Part shown: positions 25,662-34,393 of the stretch, piece after piece | Position numbering within the stretch: the first letter of the stretch is position 1 | Layout of the letters: every line of letters begins with the position of its first letter | Source of the DNA: Capnocytophaga ochracea DSM 7271 | GTDB lineage: Bacteria > Bacteroidota > Bacteroidia > Flavobacteriales > Flavobacteriaceae | Assembly: GCF_000023285.1 (NCBI RefSeq) | Contig: NC_013162.1 | Coordinates: 2,421,001-2,485,000, forward strand | Reading direction: 5' to 3' | DNA length: 64,000 nucleotides | Notes under the pieces: generated by a model | What the model saw: only the letters and a program-made list of their open reading frames with translations | Told to the model about the DNA's origin: nothing | The model's database searches: none | Program-made: the position numbers and the translations under genes

Positions 25662-26621
25662 ATGATTGCTTTAAATTTTATATGGAATTCTAATGAGATT
25701 CTCGCCTCTTTAAACCTACCTTTTATAGGTACTTTTTCACTTCGCTATTACAGCTTGATGTTTATCGTGGCTTTTAGCTTGGGGTGGTTTCTCACTAAAA
25801 AAATATACCTCAACGAAGGCAAAACAGTACAACAGCTGGACACCTTGTTCGTTTATACCGCTATAGCTACCTTAGTAGGCGCACGTTTAGGCGATTGCTT
25901 ATTTTACAATTGGGATTATTTCAAAGACCACTTGCTCGAAATCTTTTTACCTATTAAAGAGAAACCCGGTGGCGGTTGGGAGCTTACAGGCTTTTCAGGT
26001 TTAGCAAGTCACGGAGCTGCCGTAGGTATTATTATCGCAATGATTCTATATGTGCGTAAGTATAAAGATATTAGCCTATCGTGGATATTAGACCGCGTGG
26101 TGATTCCTATCACTATCGGAGGTATGTTTGTGCGCTTTGGTAACTTTTTTAATTCCGAAATCAACGGCAAAATAGTAAGCAATACTTATCCGTTAGGGGT
26201 GAAGTTTGTACAAGGCGGAGCTATCTCTCCCCGTCGAGCAATGGCTATTACTGAACAAACCGACCCTCAAACTGCTTATAAACTCATTGCTCACGACCCT
26301 CGTTATGCTGATATTTTAGCTTCTATTCCTTACCAACACCCTGCACAATTATACGAAGCTTTTGGCTATTTTTGCTTGTTTTGGGTATTGTGGTACGTGT
26401 ATTGGAAAACTGACAAAAAAGACCAACCTTACTTCATCTTTGGACTATTTTTAGTACTCTTGTGGAGTATTCGTTTTGCAGTGGAATTTGTAAAAGAAAG
26501 TCAAGGAGGTTTCGAAAGCTCTCTCGGCTTGCTCTCTACTGGTCAATGGCTCAGTATTCCATTTATCTTAGCAGGTTTCTACTTGTTATTCAGAAATCGT
26601 ATCGAAACACGTAAGTATTAA
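25662..26621 (+). CDS. lgt: Prolipoprotein diacylglyceryl transferase
   Basis: Transfers diacylglycerol from phosphatidylglycerol to the lipobox cysteine; it acts before LspA. 319 residues, about seven membrane segments. Family signature RFGNFFNSEINGK is present, with the GLASHGAAVG histidine loop upstream and YQHPAQLYEA downstream. It has a longer periplasmic insert between the signature and HPAQLYE (about 175-220) than E. coli Lgt. The short promoter-to-start distance supports this ATG. Confidence 0.96.
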   Translation: MIALNFIWNSNEILASLNLPFIGTFSLRYYSLMFIVAFSLGWFLTKKIYLNEGKTVQQLDTLFVYTAIATLVGARLGDCLFYNWDYFKDHLLEIFLPIKEKPGGGWELTGFSGLASHGAAVGIIIAMILYVRKYKDISLSWILDRVVIPITIGGMFVRFGNFFNSEINGKIVSNTYPLGVKFVQGGAISPRRAMAITEQTDPQTAYKLIAHDPRYADILASIPYQHPAQLYEAFGYFCLFWVLWYVYWKTDKKDQPYFIFGLFLVLLWSIRFAVEFVKESQGGFESSLGLLSTGQWLSIPFILAGFYLLFRNRIETRKY

Positions 26622-26682
26622 TATTAATTTTGCGAACATTTTAGAACTTAATTAGAGTTAAAATTTAAATTTTATAATTAGA

Positions 26683-27198
26683 ATGCAATTTTTTAGAAAA
26701 CACTTTGTAACTGTAGCATTAGTATTGGTAGCCTTAGCAGCTATTACCCTTATTTTACCTCGTTTCTTCTCTAATGAGAGTAATAGAGTGCAAGAAATAG
26801 AAATCGCTCCTCAGGATATTGATTTTACTCGAGACGGTGAACTCTCTATCTTTAAAAACGACTCTCTTATCCAAACTATTGAAGTTGAATTTGCTAAAAA
26901 TGATGAGGAACGTGCCTTAGGGCTAATGTACCGCTCTTCAATGGACGAACATCAAGGAATGTGGTTTATTTTTCCAGAAGAAGCTCCTCGTTCTTTCTAT
27001 ATGAGAAATACTGAAATACCTTTGGATATCATCTATTTAGATAAAGATAAAAAGGTGGTAAGTATAGCTAAAAATGCTCGCCCTTACGACGAAACTTCTT
27101 TACCCTCAGAGAAACCCGCTATGTATGTATTAGAAATCAATGGAGGTCTATCTGATAAATGGGGAATTGAAAAAGGCGATAGAATGGAAGTAAAATAA
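26683..27198 (+). CDS. DUF192 family membrane-anchored protein
   Basis: 171 residues. N-terminal membrane anchor (about 8-27), then the DUF192 beta fold (EVEFAKNDEERALGLMYRSSM...GMWFIFPEEAPRSFYMRNTEIPLDIIYLD...VLEINGG). Family members are small exported proteins of unknown function. It lies 61 bases after lgt and 18 before idi, so the three are likely one unit. Confidence 0.85.
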   Translation: MQFFRKHFVTVALVLVALAAITLILPRFFSNESNRVQEIEIAPQDIDFTRDGELSIFKNDSLIQTIEVEFAKNDEERALGLMYRSSMDEHQGMWFIFPEEAPRSFYMRNTEIPLDIIYLDKDKKVVSIAKNARPYDETSLPSEKPAMYVLEINGGLSDKWGIEKGDRMEVK

Positions 27199-27216
27199 GT
27201 ACTCCTATTTGCAAAT

Positions 27217-27735
27217 ATGGAAGAACAAGTAATATTAGTGAACGAACACGATACTCCCATAGGCTTAATGGGGAAGCTTGAAGCACACCAAAAAGCCTTA
27301 TTACATAGGGCTTTCTCGGTATTTATACTCAACGATAAAGGGGAGATTATGTTACAACAAAGAGCTGCGAGCAAATATCATTCGCCTAACTTGTGGACGA
27401 ATACTTGTTGCAGTCACCCACGTCAGGGCGAGACAACTATTGAAGCAGGCAGGCGTCGCTTACAAGAAGAAATGGGCTTTGTTACAGAACTTACCGATAT
27501 ATTGAGTTTTATCTACAAAGCTCCTTTTGATAACGGGCTTACAGAGCACGAACTCGACCATATTCTCATAGGATACTATAACGCCTCCCCTACTATCAAC
27601 CCTGAAGAAGTAGCCGATTGGCGTTGGGAACTTCCAGAAAAGATAAAGGAAGATATTGCTAAGCACCCGCATCGGTATACCGAATGGTTTAAGATTATTT
27701 TCGATAAATTTTTACATCAAGTACTAAAAGGATAA
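27217..27735 (+). CDS. idi: Isopentenyl-diphosphate delta-isomerase, type 1
   Basis: Interconverts IPP and DMAPP for isoprenoid synthesis. 172 residues, family-normal. Nudix-type fold; active-site region NLWTNTCCSHPRQGE (Cys64/Cys65 and His67) and the acidic EHELDHI later. Type 1 Idi fits the mevalonate pathway used by flavobacteria (known for the group, not shown here). Followed by a terminator shared with the convergent gene. Confidence 0.95.
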   Translation: MEEQVILVNEHDTPIGLMGKLEAHQKALLHRAFSVFILNDKGEIMLQQRAASKYHSPNLWTNTCCSHPRQGETTIEAGRRRLQEEMGFVTELTDILSFIYKAPFDNGLTEHELDHILIGYYNASPTINPEEVADWRWELPEKIKEDIAKHPHRYTEWFKIIFDKFLHQVLKG

Positions 27736-27775
27736 ACAAAAGAGGCTGTTTGAAAAATCAAACAGCCTCTTTTGT
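27736..27775. terminator. Bidirectional terminator between idi and the agmatinase-like gene
   Basis: Stem ACAAAAGAGGCTGTTTGA with its complement around an AAAA loop (27736-27753 and 27758-27775), A and T runs on the two sides, between convergent genes. Confidence 0.85.
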
Positions 27776-27792
27776 TATTTATAATCATTAAT

Positions 27793-28698
27793 TTATCCCT
27801 TCTTTGCAAAAAACTCTTCTATACCTTTATTCTCTTTTTTCTTACTTCTATATTTAAAATAATAAGCTAACATCTTATAATAAAGTTTAGCTGCCAAGAA
27901 AGCCGTAGGCTTAGCCTGCTGACTATCCATTAGTTCTACAATGTCAAACGCTACCACATTGCATTTTTTAAACACTTTACGTAAGAGTTTAAGAGTAGGG
28001 TACCATTGCAATCCTCCTGGTTCAGGAGTGCCTGTTGAAGGTGCGATAGCAGGATCGAAGGCGTCTAAATCTATCGTGATATATACATTCCCCGATACTT
28101 TGTCGAGTACATCATCAATCCACTCTTTATTTTTAGCTATTTCGTGAGCGAAAAATACACGTCCTTTTGGTAAATATTGCTTTTCTTCTACATCCATCGA
28201 GCGAATACCTACTTGTACCAATTTGTGCTTTTGGTTAGCTTCAAATACGGCACAGGCGTGATTAGAGGTCGAACCGTGATACTCAGGGCGCAAATCAGTA
28301 TGGGCATCAAGCTGCAATACTGTAAGCTTTTCATACTTTTCACCTACGGCACGTATAGAACCAATAGACACTGAGTGTTCTCCACCAAAAAGAGTAAAGA
28401 GCTTATCTTCGTGCTTCAATAGTTCTTGGGTCTTTTCATAAACCGCTTGTGTCATTGCCTCTGGCGAACTGTTTTCGCTTACTTCACCTGCTAAAAACAC
28501 TCCGTTGAGATAAGGTTCGGTATCCGTTTCAATATCGTATAGCTCCATATTTTCTGAGGCATCTAAAAACAATTCAGGTCCTTTATCGGCTCCTTTGCCC
28601 CAAGTAGACGTACCATCATAAGGTACTGTTACCAGCATTACTTTTGAGTTTTCCAGCATTGCATTTTCTGTTGGAATACCTGCATATGTTCTTTTCAT
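27793..28698 (-). CDS. speB: Agmatinase / ureohydrolase family protein
   Basis: Mn-dependent ureohydrolase; agmatinase would release urea and putrescine. 301 residues. All metal-binding motifs are present: GGEHSVS, LDAHTDLR and TIDLDAFDPAIAPSTGTPEPGG. The last favours agmatinase over arginase, but substrate is inferred. The C-terminus carries a short basic tail (YRSKKKENKGIEEFFAKKG). TAtcTTTG on the minus strand at 28726-28733 is a possible -7 box with a poor -33 match. Confidence 0.88.
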   Translation of the reverse strand: MKRTYAGIPTENAMLENSKVMLVTVPYDGTSTWGKGADKGPELFLDASENMELYDIETDTEPYLNGVFLAGEVSENSSPEAMTQAVYEKTQELLKHEDKLFTLFGGEHSVSIGSIRAVGEKYEKLTVLQLDAHTDLRPEYHGSTSNHACAVFEANQKHKLVQVGIRSMDVEEKQYLPKGRVFFAHEIAKNKEWIDDVLDKVSGNVYITIDLDAFDPAIAPSTGTPEPGGLQWYPTLKLLRKVFKKCNVVAFDIVELMDSQQAKPTAFLAAKLYYKMLAYYFKYRSKKKENKGIEEFFAKKG

Positions 28699-28735
28699 TA
28701 TCTAATTTATTTAATAAATAGGGCACAAAGATAAT

Positions 28736-28771
28736 AAAAAAATCCTAAGTTTAAACACTTAGGATTTTTTT
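28736..28771 (-). terminator. Terminator after the DUF4293 gene
   Basis: Fifteen-bp stem (28736-28750 with 28757-28771), AAATCCTAAGT core and T run, just downstream of the minus-strand stop at 28800 and upstream of the next promoter. Confidence 0.75.
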
Positions 28772-28799
28772 AACGCACAACACTACTAAGATTATAGGT

Positions 28800-29174
28800 C
28801 TATCGCAATCGGTCTGCTGATTTTACGAGCTTCTCGTCCCGTCTGATAGCCTTGTTGGCTAAAAACAAAAAAACGATAGAAAGCACGGGTACGAAAACCC
28901 CAACACCTTTCTCCGAAAGCAAGCCTTCTCCAGATGAGTTTAGCATTCGATATACAAATATTCCTAGTAAAGTAAAATTTATAAGGACGTTCAGCCAGTT
29001 AAGCCACTGCTGAACACTTCTTTTCTTATATTTAAATATGGTGTATAGAGCCAATATTGCTGTTATCCCTAATAAGATACTCCTAAGCCAATCTATACTG
29101 AAAAGCATCGGGACGGCTACGGTAGCTACAATCACTACCAACAGCATATAAATAGTTTGTATTCTCTGAATCAT
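28800..29174 (-). CDS. DUF4293 family membrane protein
   Basis: 124 residues with four predicted membrane segments, opening with MIQRIQTIYMLLVVI as in other DUF4293 proteins of Bacteroidota. Function unknown. A TAtaTTTG sequence (minus strand, 29195-29202) precedes it; no clear -33 box at 19-20 nt. The gene upstream (YitT) ends 56 bases away, so read-through is also possible. Confidence 0.8.
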   Translation of the reverse strand: MIQRIQTIYMLLVVIVATVAVPMLFSIDWLRSILLGITAILALYTIFKYKKRSVQQWLNWLNVLINFTLLGIFVYRMLNSSGEGLLSEKGVGVFVPVLSIVFLFLANKAIRRDEKLVKSADRLR

Positions 29175-29230
29175 TCTTTTTTGTTTTGAACGTGCAAATA
29201 TAGTACTTTTTCTAAAACCTGAAAAATATT

Positions 29231-30136
29231 TTACTTTAATTTATCAAAACCATTACCATAAACCCCCATTACGTTAGTCTTCGTTACAAAGGCAGCTGGA
29301 TCTATTGTTCGCACCAAACGGAAGATAGAAGTAGCCTCTGTGCGGCGAGCTATTACAATCACTATTTTTTGTGAGGATTTAGAATACCAACCTATCCCAT
29401 CGATAATGGTACAACCGCGTTTGAGTTCACTATTGATGTGGTTCGCTATCTCATCATAGTGTTTAGAGAAGATAAACAACTGCACCGACTGTCTTGCTCC
29501 ATTGATAACAATTTCTACCATCTGCCACATCAGAGGTAAGAGGATAAGTCCATAAATAGTCTTTTCAAGTGAATTGTCTTGGCGTTCCAAAATGAAGAAA
29601 GACGATAGCACGATACACACGTCTACCACCAAAAGAATACGCGCTATACTGATGCTATAATACTTGGTAATAACAAAGCCTATTATATCAGTGCCTCCTG
29701 TACTTCCGTTAGCTGAATAAACCAATCCTAAACCCGTACCGCATAGCAATCCTCCCATAATTACATTTAAGAAGTCGTCTCTCAAAGGAGGGTGTTCTAT
29801 AAAATAAGGCATTAAATACTCTTTCCCAGCCCAAATTAATCCCGATAGAATAGTTATAGAGATGAGTGTTCGGTAGGTGAATTGCTTACTCATTGCTTTA
29901 AAGCCTATCACCAAAAGTATAAAGTTGATAATCCAATAGGTAATAGCCAAGTCGGCTCCTAACTTATAATTTAGGATAAGACAGATACCTGCCAAACCTC
30001 CCGTTACTATCCCATTAGGCATTATAAAGCCTGTAATTCCTATCGCATATGATATAAGCCCTAAGATGATAATAAGATAATCCTTTATGTAAAAAGACTT
30101 TAAGTATTTAATAGTCTTGCTATCTGCTATTGCCAT
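29231..30136 (-). CDS. YitT family membrane protein (DUF161/DUF2179)
   Basis: 301 residues. Five to six N-terminal membrane segments with GGLAGICLILNYK and YSANGSTGGTDIIGFVI (the YitT/DUF161 repeats), then a soluble C-terminal DUF2179 domain (about 220-295, GCTIIDGIGWYSKSSQKIVIVIARRTE). Common in Firmicutes and Bacteroidota; transport is suspected, substrate unknown. Own promoter with an exact match. Confidence 0.88.
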   Translation of the reverse strand: MAIADSKTIKYLKSFYIKDYLIIILGLISYAIGITGFIMPNGIVTGGLAGICLILNYKLGADLAITYWIINFILLVIGFKAMSKQFTYRTLISITILSGLIWAGKEYLMPYFIEHPPLRDDFLNVIMGGLLCGTGLGLVYSANGSTGGTDIIGFVITKYYSISIARILLVVDVCIVLSSFFILERQDNSLEKTIYGLILLPLMWQMVEIVINGARQSVQLFIFSKHYDEIANHINSELKRGCTIIDGIGWYSKSSQKIVIVIARRTEATSIFRLVRTIDPAAFVTKTNVMGVYGNGFDKLK

Positions 30137-30187
30137 AACACTACTTTAATTTTACAATGATTCTTTAGTCGTTTATTTTTTTAGGCG

Positions 30188-30218
30188 CAAAAGTACTATT
30201 TTTAATTGAATGTGCAAA
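30188..30218 (-). promoter_or_regulatory. Bacteroidota promoter for the YitT gene
   Basis: Minus strand: TTTG (30215-30218), exactly 19 nt, TActTTTG (30188-30195). Full consensus; it lies between the aminotransferase stop and the YitT start. Confidence 0.8.
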
Positions 30219-30241
30219 CCAAAACCGAAAAAGTATTTTTA

Positions 30242-31432
30242 TTATTGCAAACTCTCTTTTATACGTCTTATAGCTTCTCGCAAATCTTTCTCAGAAGCGG
30301 CATACGAAAAGCGAATACAATTAGCATCACCAAAAGCTTCACCTGTAACAGTAGCTACCATTGCTTCTTCTAACAGATACAAAGAGAAGTCGGTTGCGTT
30401 ATGGATATTGCGACCTCTTAGGGTTTTGCCAAAGAAAGACGATACATCGGGGAACACATAAAAGGCACCTTCGGGGACGTTGAGTTTGAACCCGTCAATC
30501 TCACTTAGGAGTTCTAATACTAAATCTCTACGCCTTTTAAACTCGTCTACCATATATTGTATTTTGCTCTTAGGTGCTTTCAGGGCAGCAATAGAAGCGC
30601 GTTGAGCTATGGCATTAGCACCGCTGGTTATTTGTCCTTGTACTTTGGTACAGGCTTTAGCAATCCATTCAGGGGCACCCATATAACCTATGCGCCAGCC
30701 AGTCATTGCAAAGGCTTTGGACATTCCATTTACGGTGATGGTACGTTCATAGAGTCCGTCGATTTCGGCTACACTAGTTACCCTCTCATTGGTGAAGTTG
30801 ATATACTCATAAATCTCATCAGAGAGAATAAAGATGTTAGGGTGTTTTCTAAGCACTACAGCTAGAGCTTCTAATTCTTCTTTGCTGTATATAGAACCAC
30901 TGGGGTTACAAGGGGTATTAAACCATACCATTTTAGTTTTAGGAGTAATAGCTGCTTCCAACTGAGCAGGAGTTATCTTGAAATCATTCTCAATGGTTGT
31001 GTGAACCTCTATGGGAACGCCTCCTGCCATTTTAGCTATTTCCTTATAACTCACCCAATAAGGAGCAGGAAATATCACCTCGTCACCAGGATTGAGCATC
31101 GCCAAGGCTACATTTGCCAAACATTGTTTAGCTCCCGTAGATACTACTATTTGTGAAGGCTTGTAATGAAGGTTATTGTCGCGTCTGAACTTTTCGCAAA
31201 TCGCCTCTCTCAATTCCAAATAACCATCGATAGGAGTATATTTACTGTAGTTCTGTTGTACTGCCTCGATAGCTGCTTCTTTTATAAAATCAGGGATATC
31301 GAAATCGGGTTCGCCTAAGCTAAGACCAATGATGTCCTTGCCTTCGGCTTTTAGTTCACGCGTTTTGGCTGCCATTCCTAAGGTAGCCGATACTTCCATA
31401 GCGTTGATACGGTCGGACAAATACTGTTTCAT
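30242..31432 (-). CDS. Class I pyridoxal-phosphate aminotransferase (aspartate aminotransferase-like)
   Basis: 396 residues. Visible: N-terminal KGKDIIGLSLGEPDFDIP-type substrate segment, NTPCNPSGSIY, SDEIYEYI and the PLP lysine in NGMSKAFAMTGWRIGYMG. The sequence is closest in feel to the subgroup Ib aspartate/prephenate aminotransferases, so aspartate as substrate is likely but not certain. It is 15 bases downstream of the secreted phosphodiesterase gene and probably part of one minus-strand unit with it. Confidence 0.9.
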   Translation of the reverse strand: MKQYLSDRINAMEVSATLGMAAKTRELKAEGKDIIGLSLGEPDFDIPDFIKEAAIEAVQQNYSKYTPIDGYLELREAICEKFRRDNNLHYKPSQIVVSTGAKQCLANVALAMLNPGDEVIFPAPYWVSYKEIAKMAGGVPIEVHTTIENDFKITPAQLEAAITPKTKMVWFNTPCNPSGSIYSKEELEALAVVLRKHPNIFILSDEIYEYINFTNERVTSVAEIDGLYERTITVNGMSKAFAMTGWRIGYMGAPEWIAKACTKVQGQITSGANAIAQRASIAALKAPKSKIQYMVDEFKRRRDLVLELLSEIDGFKLNVPEGAFYVFPDVSSFFGKTLRGRNIHNATDFSLYLLEEAMVATVTGEAFGDANCIRFSYAASEKDLREAIRRIKESLQ

Positions 31433-31447
31433 ACTGTTTTAAAAAGT

Positions 31448-32272
31448 TTATTTCAGTTGTAATTCTACCCATACAGGCAAATGGTCGGAAGGATAGAGAC
31501 CATCGATGCGGGTTTCTATAATTTTATATTGTTTTACTTTTATAGACTTCTGAACAAAGATAAAATCTATATGTCCTTTCAAAGGTTCATCGGTTTTAAA
31601 AGCATTGAAAGTACCCATATTAGGTGTTTTATTAGTGGGTGATAACTGGGTGTCGTACAACTGAGATGCTATTTTTTGCACGGCAGGGTGCTCAGTAGGA
31701 AGATTGAAATCACCCATTAAGATGACTTTCCCGCCTTTAGCAATCTCTTTGATTTTTTGCAATACCAAGTCGGCACTTTGTACCTGAGCTACTTTGCCTT
31801 CGTGGTCGAAATGGAGATTGAACACCCAAAAGATCGTCTTTTTATCTTTGAGTTTTACCCAAGAGCAGATGCGGTTACAGCAAGTAGCGTCCCAGCCTAA
31901 GGAAGGCACCTCAGGAGTTTGAGAAAGCCAAAAGTTCCCTTTGTCGAGCAAGGTAAAACGTCCTTTTTTGAAGAAAATAGCCGAATGTTCACCTGCTCCC
32001 TTACCGTCGTCACGCCCTACACCTTCACGCTGATAAGTAGGGAAACGCTCTTCCAAAAATTTAAGTTGGTGTGGTAAAGCTTCTTGTACTCCAAAGATAT
32101 CGGGGTTTGCCTCTGTAAGCACTGTAAATACCTTTTCTTTCCTATTGCCATCAGTCCAAGCGTTTACACCGTCTTGAGGAACTTCGCAACGAATGTTATA
32201 GGTCATTACAGTTAGGTCTTGCGCTATGGAAAAAGTAGGCAAGACACATAAAATAAATAATAATGGTTTCAT
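31448..32272 (-). CDS. Secreted endonuclease/exonuclease/phosphatase-fold protein
   Basis: 274 residues. Signal peptide ending about residue 17 (LPTFSIAQ), then the EEP fold: LTVMTYNIRCE, PDIFGVQEA (catalytic Glu), LMGDFNLP and the terminal SDHLPVWVEL (catalytic Asp-His). Could be a nuclease, a sphingomyelinase-like or an inositol-phosphate phosphatase; I cannot choose. Likely periplasmic. Confidence 0.87.
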   Translation of the reverse strand: MKPLLFILCVLPTFSIAQDLTVMTYNIRCEVPQDGVNAWTDGNRKEKVFTVLTEANPDIFGVQEALPHQLKFLEERFPTYQREGVGRDDGKGAGEHSAIFFKKGRFTLLDKGNFWLSQTPEVPSLGWDATCCNRICSWVKLKDKKTIFWVFNLHFDHEGKVAQVQSADLVLQKIKEIAKGGKVILMGDFNLPTEHPAVQKIASQLYDTQLSPTNKTPNMGTFNAFKTDEPLKGHIDFIFVQKSIKVKQYKIIETRIDGLYPSDHLPVWVELQLK

Positions 32273-32290
32273 AATAATGTTACTTTTAAA

Positions 32291-33745
32291 TCATTCTTTT
32301 CGGTAAATGGGGTAAATAGGTTTGTCTTCCTCTTTCACTAAAACACTATCAAAAAAGTTCCAATTAAAGAAAGAATCAGGTGCTTGAGGTTCTAAGGTTT
32401 CTAACAGATAGTGTTTAGCGGGTTGCGCTACCTCAATAAGATAATCGCCTTTGTAAAATTGTACTTTTTCTTTCTGAGAACTCACTTGTGTTTGGTGATG
32501 GAAATAATGCCCCTCAAACGGATAGGTATAAGTTTTAAAACCCTCAATGCGATAAGATGTTACATTCATCAGCGTATCTTTCTCTATTTCTGTTATTGCT
32601 ACACCGTTAGCTTTTAGGCGGTCAATTACTCTTTGCCATACTTTAGGAACGATATAACTTTGAGGAATACTAACACTCTGCACGGGTTTAAAATGATTAT
32701 AAAGAGGTTTTTCATCTACTTTTGTATATTGAGTAGAATCTATTTCCCATTCCAACGAATATTCTTTTTGTGCATTATCAGCCTCTGTTTGTTTGATTTT
32801 TACTTGCTTGATATACTGATTGTCAGCATCGGCTATTTCTACAAGGTTTTTCATCATCTCATAGTTAGCTTCTACGCGTTGTTTGTAGGGTTTCTGCCCA
32901 TTAGTATTAATGCGGATACTCATACAGTTCCACAAGCTGACATAACCAGTGGCATATCGAGGAATATCGGGGTGTGAGGATAAGGTTAATTGCTTAAAAG
33001 GGGTTCTCAAACTATCGCTTTGGAAAGGGAGTTGTCTTTTTTCTAACTGCTGAGAGAGACGTGGCAATAAAGCATCACGTACATAACCTCCTGTAAAAAC
33101 GCCTAACTTCTCAATTTGTGAGGTAGAATAGCTTAACACATAAGGAGCATTAGCTACATCAGTTACGTGGTTATCAATAAAGATATCTGGCTGTACTTCT
33201 TGTAAGATTTTAGCAAACGACAAGGTATTTTCTACATCAGCTTTTACAAAATCGCAGTTTAAATTGTAGTTTGCTTCACTGTTTTTCCTACCTGTGAGCA
33301 TTCCGCCTATATTATACACTGGGATAGTTACTACTATCACATTTTTGGAAAGCTTGATTTCATTCTGCGCCAAATTACGAAAGAGCAACATAGTAGCGTC
33401 CACTCCATCAGGTTCGTTGCCGTGAATAGCACTATTGATAAAAACAATGGTTCTATCTTTGTGATACTTGGAGAGATTAAACTCGGCATCGGGACTGTAG
33501 ATTACCAAGTGCAACGGCTGACCATTATCGGTTTGCCCCATTGTTTTAAAGGAAATAGATGCAAACTCTTTCGATAAATCTTTGTAGTACTCTATTACTT
33601 CCTCATATGATGAGCTCTTGGTACCATCAGTTTGCTCAAAGGGTGTTTGGTAGTTTTCTCTTGGAGAGAAGAAAGGTGTATCACAACCCACAAAAGCCAC
33701 TGCTAATATTATATAAGCAATATATTTCACTTCTATTTTTAACAT
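32291..33745 (-). CDS. M14-family zinc carboxypeptidase-like lipoprotein
   Basis: 484 residues. Lipobox VAFVGC (Cys about 21), then an M14-type peptidase: HGNEPDG with the first zinc His and Glu, NYNLNCDFVKAD, and IFIDNHVTD with the second zinc His. After about 330 comes a beta-rich C-terminal region. Probably digests peptides or cell-wall material at the cell surface or periplasm; the specificity is unknown. 18 bases upstream of the EEP gene. Confidence 0.86.
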   Translation of the reverse strand: MLKIEVKYIAYIILAVAFVGCDTPFFSPRENYQTPFEQTDGTKSSSYEEVIEYYKDLSKEFASISFKTMGQTDNGQPLHLVIYSPDAEFNLSKYHKDRTIVFINSAIHGNEPDGVDATMLLFRNLAQNEIKLSKNVIVVTIPVYNIGGMLTGRKNSEANYNLNCDFVKADVENTLSFAKILQEVQPDIFIDNHVTDVANAPYVLSYSTSQIEKLGVFTGGYVRDALLPRLSQQLEKRQLPFQSDSLRTPFKQLTLSSHPDIPRYATGYVSLWNCMSIRINTNGQKPYKQRVEANYEMMKNLVEIADADNQYIKQVKIKQTEADNAQKEYSLEWEIDSTQYTKVDEKPLYNHFKPVQSVSIPQSYIVPKVWQRVIDRLKANGVAITEIEKDTLMNVTSYRIEGFKTYTYPFEGHYFHHQTQVSSQKEKVQFYKGDYLIEVAQPAKHYLLETLEPQAPDSFFNWNFFDSVLVKEEDKPIYPIYRKE

Positions 33746-33768
33746 ATTATTCTTTTAATATTTATTTT

Positions 33769-34308
33769 TTAGCAATTGATTGACCTTATACCTTTGTCGA
33801 ACAAACTTACCTTATAGCCTAAGGCTTTGGCATCATTGGCACTATAAGCTACACAAAAATCACCTGCTAAGCCACAAAATACGAGTTCTGTAATGCCTTT
33901 GTCTTGCAAAAAGCCGTGTAATCCTGTGTTGTTCTGTTTATTATTATCAAAAAAAGCACTGTAGCTATCTACTTCGGGATTCATTCCTTTGCGAAAGATG
34001 GCTGCAATGGGACGAATATCTAAATCTTTATGCAGTTCAGCTCCGAAAGTACCTTGCACACAGTGGTCTGGCCACAGTATTTGGTCGATACCTCCGAGCT
34101 GTATTACTTCAAAAGGCTTTTTACCTGCGTGCTGACTTGCAAAACTTTTATGAGTAGCAGGGTGCCAATCTTGTGTTGCAACAATAAGGTCATACCCTTG
34201 TGTCATTTCGGCATTGATAAAGGGAATTATTTGGTCGCCTTGGGGTACAGGTAATGTACCGGTAGGCATAAAATCGTTTTGAACATCTATAATTACAAGT
34301 GCTTTCAT
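33769..34308 (-). CDS. pncA: Nicotinamidase, C-terminus short
   Basis: Converts nicotinamide to nicotinate in NAD salvage. 179 residues. Catalytic and metal residues are present: Asp8 in VIIDVQNDF, the ATQDWHP metal motif, the WPDHCVQGTFG segment, Lys in FRKGMNPEVDSYSAF and Cys in LAGDFCVAYS. It ends right after KGIRSINC. Other PncA proteins, such as E. coli, continue roughly 25-30 residues beyond this point, so the last helix and strand appear missing. The stop is 23 bases before the next start. Confidence 0.87.
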   Translation of the reverse strand: MKALVIIDVQNDFMPTGTLPVPQGDQIIPFINAEMTQGYDLIVATQDWHPATHKSFASQHAGKKPFEVIQLGGIDQILWPDHCVQGTFGAELHKDLDIRPIAAIFRKGMNPEVDSYSAFFDNNKQNNTGLHGFLQDKGITELVFCGLAGDFCVAYSANDAKALGYKVSLFDKGIRSINC

Positions 34309-34324
34309 AGTAACTCTTTTCTAA

Positions 34325-34360
34325 ACTAATGATTAATGATTAATGGTTAATGGTGAGTTA
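34325..34360. repeat. TTAATGGTTAATG-type AT repeat
   Basis: Short imperfect tandem of TTAATGATTAATGGTTAATG type. Similar stretches occur at 25043-25070, 37966-38008, 56440-56480 and 59008-59040. Confidence 0.5.
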
Positions 34361-34393
34361 GGAGGGATTATACGAAATCTTATGTGATAAACA

